Shown one piece after another: positions 60,621 to 64,000 of a stretch of DNA of 64,000 bases. How positions within the stretch are numbered: position 1 is the stretch's first letter; each line of letters begins with the position of its first letter. The notes under the pieces are model-generated. The model ran no database searches. It was not told where the DNA came from and saw nothing but the letters and a program-made list of their open reading frames with translations. This DNA comes from Campylorhamphus procurvoides (taxonomy: Eukaryota > Chordata > Aves > Passeriformes > Dendrocolaptidae), in the NCBI GenBank assembly GCA_013396655.1, contig WBMV01000073.1, positions 986,879-1,050,878 on the forward strand, written 5' to 3'. A program made the translations under genes and the position numbers.

Positions 60621-61568
60621 CTGCATGGAAGAACAAGACCATGTAACCACAGCAGCAGCCAGAACACAAGGAAAGCCTCCAGGGAGGAACAGCTGGGGCT
60701 GGGCAGGCACTCAAGCTACACCAGAACACATCCTGCACTGAGCCTGCTGTGCTCCAGCAGGGTGAGCAGCTGGGGACCCCCTGACACAGCAGGTACATAG
60801 CAGCATACAAACCCAGGATCTTGGTCTGGAGTTGCTGAATCTGCTGAGGATGGGAATAAGTATAGGGACAAGGCAGAGGAGGGAGCAGATATATGAGACC
60901 TGCCTAGTCAGGGAGGCCCCAGGTCTTAGGCACTGCAACTATGACAGAAAAGCTTAGAGTGGACTTGATGACAGGCTACAAGTGGCTCCCATGGGGAGGT
61001 AATTTCTGGGCACAGATAAAAGCAAAGTGAAATCCAATGGCTGGCAGCTGAAGCAAGACTAATTCAGCCTGGAAACAAGGCTCACGTTTCTACCAGGGTG
61101 TTCGATTAACCCTCAAGCAGCTTTTTAAAGACAGGGATGACCTGCCAGCTCATAGCATCCTCAAAGCCAGACTCCCCATGGAGAGGGCCTTGTGCCTCAG
61201 CTGATGACTAAAGCCACACAAACTGCTGGGAGGGAGACCCTGAGCAGGGCATCCCTTTAACCCCTCATTCCTTGCCCCCAGCACAGATGACAATATGACA
61301 CAGATGACACCCTGAAGGGGTGAGCACTGTGCACATACTGAGGGACAGTCACAAGGGCCTGAGTGTCTGCCTCAACCTCACCCCTAGTGGCCTGAACTTC
61401 ACCATGCTCCCAGCCCTGCTTCCCTCACTCCAGCCCTATGCCAGCTAGATGCTGTGTCTGTCAGAGACCAGCCTGGCCACCCAGTCCCCAAGGCTGCCAA
61501 AGACCCTGGCAGCAGAGGATGTTCTCACTGGGGCTAGGGGAAGGATATGGTCAGCATTCAGACAATAC
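60621..61568 (-). other. CD40: CD40 intron, 0.95 kb
   Basis: Largest intron seen in this gene. It has a GTATTG donor (weaker than consensus) and a TGCAG acceptor. No repeat, exon or RNA gene was recognised. Confidence 0.85.
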
Positions 61569-61668
61569 CTTGTCCAGGGATGGCATGGCTCAGTTTTAGA
61601 TGAGATGTTGGAGAAGGTGCCCTCTGCACAGGGTTCACAGGGGGATGACTTCCTTTCCAAGGCCTTGG
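61569..61668 (-). CDS. CD40: CD40 exon, CRD3-CRD4
   Basis: 100-bp exon, acceptor CCCCTCCAG, donor GTATTG. It encodes A-KALERKSSPCEPCAEGTFSN and then ISSKTEPCHPWT. CEPC-x-GTFSN-ISS-x4-CHPWT is a CD40 hallmark (CEPCPVGFFSNVSS..CHPWT in human) and includes a conserved N-glycosylation sequon (NIS). The final AG joins C of the next exon to make Ser. Confidence 0.96.
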
Positions 61669-61903
61669 CTGGAGGGGAGCAGAGGTGGCAGGAAGGTCAG
61701 TAGGGGCTGTGAGGGGCAAGGGGCTGCTGAGGCCAGGAGGGCAGCAAGCCCTGTGGCAATGCTGTCAAGGCAGCAGCAGGCACAGCTCTCCCAAAGCCAT
61801 ACCAGGGGCACCTTACTGGGGGAGCCCCTGTACCCTGGACCCCCTGAGATCAGTGCTGCCAGGGCATCAGTCCCGTTGAGAGGCAACATCTTGTGAGACT
61901 TAC

Positions 61904-62047
61904 CTGCCACGAAACCGGAGCCAGGCCTGCAGGGCTGGTTCTCCACACAGGTCTGGCAGCTGGTGTCTGAGCAGTGCATGCCAGCCTGGCACTGGCACAC
62001 AGTGTTGTGAGTTGCATTTCCTTGCATCTTCACCATGAGGCCAGCAT
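61904..62047 (-). CDS. CD40: CD40 exon, CRD2-CRD3
   Basis: 144-bp exon, acceptor TTTGCCCAG, donor GTAAGT. It encodes N-AGLMVKMQGNATHNTVCQC, then QAGMHCSDTSCQTCVENQPC and RPGSGFVA. The C-x-C-x4-HC-x5-C-x2-C-x5-C pattern matches human CD40 CRD3 (CTCEEGWHCTSEACESC..). It holds one N-glycosylation sequon (NAT). The intron to the next exon (61669-61903) is 235 bp. Confidence 0.96.
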
Positions 62048-62158
62048 CTGGGCAAAGGGAGCACAGGCAAGGTGAGACACCTGGGCAGGTGAACCTGGGG
62101 GGACACCAGCCCCTGCAATCCCCATGGGCTGGGGCCAGTGGGCACAGGGAGTACTTAC

Positions 62159-62284
62159 TGTCTTCACAGATGTCATGAGGAGCACAGTGTGTCTCCTTGG
62201 TCCAGCTCTGTTGGTAGTACCCGCTTTCACAGGGGGCGCAGATGGAGTCTTCTGTTTGATCACACATGGAGACCAGCTTTTGCC
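62159..62284 (-). CDS. CD40: CD40 exon, CRD1-CRD2
   Basis: 126-bp exon, the same length as the stretch coding the matching human region. Acceptor TATTGCAG, donor GTAAGTAC. It encodes G-QKLVSMCDQTEDSICAPCES, then GYYQQSWTKETHCAPHDICED. QKLVS, the D/E-T-E-x-x-C-x-PC core and W-x-KETHC-x-x-H are conserved with human CD40 (QKLVSDCTEFTETECLPC..WNRETHCHQH). This part carries much of the CD40L-binding face in mammals. The intron on its downstream side is 111 bp. Confidence 0.97.
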
Positions 62285-62855
62285 CTGCAATAGAGGCCAG
62301 TGAGGAGGGGGCAAAGGGGTTTACCCTCTTTCCAGGTATCATCTCTGCCAGCAGAACAGGGGAGCACTTGCAGCTGTGGACACTGGGATTGCTGCAGCAT
62401 TCTGCTGGGTAGCAAGGGCTGCAGGGGCCAGCCTGCCTGCTGGCTGCACATGTTGCAGGGCCAAGGCAGGGAGGGAGGGCTGTGGGGGCACTCCAGGGAC
62501 TGGGAAACAACCTGAGAGTGACAGCAGGAGCTGGCAAATGCCATCACAATTTGCTAGTGCCAGTGGCAACACTCTGCCAGCAAGCTGCCTTCACTATGGG
62601 GTCCTGCGGCTGCAAGAGCACAGACAGTCCCAAGAGAACTGTGGCAGATTTGGTAAGGTCCAGGGGGCGTCCCAGAGCACCCGTGAGGTCCCAGCTGCTC
62701 TAGCACTGAGATGACACAGGGAGGGGAAGCTGTCAGCACTGCTGGCAATGGGGTGGATGGGCCCAGTCACATCGACCTGGGTTTCCCCTCCTGTGGCCAG
62801 GCAGCGTGCCCTGGCACAGCCCAGCCACAAGGTCCTCAGGAAGGGGTTTCCATAC
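62285..62855 (-). other. CD40: CD40 intron, 0.57 kb
   Basis: GTATGG donor and CTATTGCAG acceptor. GC-rich. No other feature was recognised. Confidence 0.85.
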
Positions 62856-62937
62856 CTGGCTGACACCGGTTGCAGCACCTGCCCCTGTACTCGTACTGCT
62901 TATCAGAGCACGTTAAGGCATCACCAGGCTCCCAGCA
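62856..62937 (-). CDS. CD40: CD40 exon, start of mature ectodomain (CRD1)
   Basis: 82-bp exon between TTTCTTCCAG and GTATGG. It encodes CWEPGDALTCSDKQYEYRGR then CCNRCQP-G, matching human exon 2 (..C-x-EKQY..CCSLCQPG). It is the first CRD of a type I TNF-receptor-family protein. The first base starts a codon, so a phase-0 signal-peptide exon must precede it. Excluding that exon, the readable chain is about 265 residues, consistent with roughly 280 for mammalian CD40. Confidence 0.95.
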
Positions 62938-63479
62938 CTGGAAGAAACAAGACCTGTGAATTCATATCCAGCACTTCCTCGCCACCGCGCTTCCACAGGC
63001 ACTGTGTGTGCTGACCTGCACCCCGAGGTGAGGGTTTCCTCACATCACTCTTCCCACGCCTGCAGTAACCACAGACCGCAGCAGTCACCCACTGCCTGAT
63101 GCCATCAGTGCTCTCTTTGAAGTGGGGTGGCAGAGATTCCGGTGGGGTGGCCCCACCATTCCACAGATTTCCTACCAGATGGTGATTGCACATCCCCCTG
63201 CGCCCCTGCCAACAGGTCCCAGGCTGAGGGAGCAGTGTTCACCGGGCTTTCCGTGCCCAGAGCACTGACAGACCCTTCCTAAGGCTGATGCACCGCCCCT
63301 GAGGGACGGGAAAGCCCCAGGCAAGCACATCATCCATGCAAAGTCTGCCAGAGCCTGGCCTTGCGCCTCCTGGCAGGGGACTGCCCGCACAGGGAAGGGA
63401 GGAGAGGGAGCTGGGAATGAGCCCTTGGGCCAGCAGAAGGGCATCCACAGCACCATCCCTCGTACAGAGCCAGCCCCTC
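62938..63479 (-). other. CD40: CD40 5' region; first exon not located
   Basis: Should hold the first intron and perhaps the signal-peptide exon. Several ATGs on the - strand (for example at 63459 and 63334) were examined, but none is followed by a clear hydrophobic signal sequence and a phase-0 GT donor. The exon may be diverged, affected by sequence error in GC-rich DNA, or outside the window. Confidence 0.4.
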
Positions 63480-63739
63480 GCTGCCCACGCCCAGCATCCC
63501 GGCAGTTCCCGGCGGGACAGGGGCTCCGGCAGAGCCCGGGAGCAAGAGGGATGCGGGGCGGGGGGCAGCGGGCAAGGGAGAACCGGGCCGAGGGTGCCTT
63601 GGACGAGCAGCCAGCACAGCCGGACACTGCCGACCCCCGGGGGTCTCCGGAGCAGCCCCAGCCCGGGGAGCACGGCGAAGTCAGAGCGGGGATGCCCGAT
63701 CCCACAGACGGCGCCATCCCCGCCTGCCCGGAGCCGGAG

Positions 63740-63749
63740 GGAAGTGAAA
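63740..63749 (+). promoter_or_regulatory. ETS-IRF composite element (EICE)
   Basis: GGAAGTGAAA is an exact match to the EICE consensus GGAANNGAAA, bound by PU.1 or SPI-B together with IRF4/IRF8 in B cells and myeloid cells. It lies about 0.8 kb 5' of the first recognised CD40 exon. Binding is inferred. Confidence 0.55.
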
Positions 63750-63787
63750 GGGGCGCAGGCAGCCGGTTCCAGCGACCCCGCCCGACT

Positions 63788-63816
63788 GGGGGTCCCGACC
63801 GGGGGTCCCGGGGGTC
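63788..63816 (+). repeat. GGGGGTCCC triplicate
   Basis: GGGGGTCCC occurs at 63788-63796 and 63801-63809, followed directly by a partial third copy GGGGGTC. The units are near-palindromic and resemble weak NF-kB half-sites. They also give three G-tracts. Confidence 0.6.
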
Positions 63817-63899
63817 GCTGCTGCCCGTCCCTACCCGGGGGGACCCCCGTGCCGGCGCTGGGTTGGGCTGGCTGGGCTGGCGGGCCCGCGCCCTCGGGG

Positions 63900-63909
63900 G
63901 AAAGCGAAA
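63900..63909 (+). promoter_or_regulatory. IRF/ISRE core in CD40 promoter region
   Basis: GAAAGCGAAA is an exact match to the IRF-binding core GAAANNGAAA. It lies about 160 bases upstream (- strand sense) of the EICE at 63740. In mammals CD40 is interferon-inducible through STAT1/IRF and NF-kB, so a site here makes sense. Occupancy is inferred. Confidence 0.55.
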
Positions 63910-63930
63910 GCGCGTGGGTGGAAAGAGCTG

Positions 63931-63974
63931 GAGAGAAGTTTGAGAGGATCCGGAGAGAAGTTTGAGAGGATCCG
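63931..63974 (+). repeat. Perfect 22-bp tandem duplication
   Basis: The 22-mer starting GAGAGAAGTTTGAGAGGATC is present twice head to tail with no mismatch, next to the window edge. Identity suggests a recent duplication or an assembly artefact. Confidence 0.9.
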
Positions 63975-64000
63975 GAGAGGAGGCCGGCCAGCCCAGCCCG

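Larger units (their letters stand above)
63480..64000 (-). promoter_or_regulatory. CD40: CpG-rich putative CD40 promoter
   Basis: Strongly GC- and CpG-rich sequence immediately 5' (- strand) of CD40. It carries an ETS-IRF composite element, an IRF/ISRE core and kB-like G/C runs (GGGGACCCCC near 63839), the classes of sites expected for a gene expressed in B cells, macrophages and dendritic cells and induced by interferon and NF-kB. The transcription start was not identified, and the window ends within it. Confidence 0.6.

Noticed and set aside
63172..63717. 181-codon - strand frame starting MAPSVGSG as CD40 first exon
   Set aside because: No hydrophobic signal peptide, no phase-0 donor leading to the exon at 62937, and the composition fits GC-rich chance frame.

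Overview
This is vertebrate genomic DNA, most likely from a bird. It has GT-AG split genes, compact introns, a truncated CR1 retrotransposon with the usual avian/reptilian 3' end, a second CR1-clade reverse-transcriptase fragment, and GC-rich intergenic DNA broken by AT-rich islands. Nothing bacterial, viral or plasmid-like was seen, and the species cannot be fixed by reading alone.

Two protein-coding genes can be supported, arranged tail to tail. On the + strand, positions 1 to about 25680 hold the 3' half of a type II classical cadherin, called CDH22 (PB-cadherin). Five exons (5949-6085, 13146-13267, 13548-13665, 21146-21397, 22782-23320; 137, 122, 118, 252 and 539 bp) join in perfect phase. 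They encode the end of EC4, all of EC5, the transmembrane helix and the full catenin-binding tail. Upstream exons lie outside the window. A 2.3-kb 3' UTR probably ends at the AATAAA at 25655.

On the - strand, about 63.7 to 59.3 kb holds CD40 (TNFRSF5). Eight exons (62856-62937, 62159-62284, 61904-62047, 61569-61668, 60559-60620, 60193-60294, 59763-59788, 59303-59458) join in phase. They encode the cysteine-rich ectodomain, transmembrane helix and a TRAF-binding tail. The signal-peptide exon was not found. The CpG-rich right edge (about 63480-64000) looks like the promoter and carries an exact ETS-IRF composite element and an exact IRF/ISRE core, which suits an antigen-presenting-cell gene.

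The roughly 34 kb between the genes contains no gene I can support. It holds two CR1 pieces, a cluster of small minisatellites at 35.2-35.8 kb, an orphan CpG island at 58.4-58.8 kb, and a series of AT-rich islands with octamer, homeodomain and forkhead-type sites that look like conserved regulatory DNA. The same CD40-CDH22 tail-to-tail order is known in human (20q13), which supports both identifications. I found no previously undescribed gene system. The best leads are the CD40 promoter grammar, CD40 tail and splice details, a possible short-tailed CDH22 isoform, and the candidate regulatory islands.
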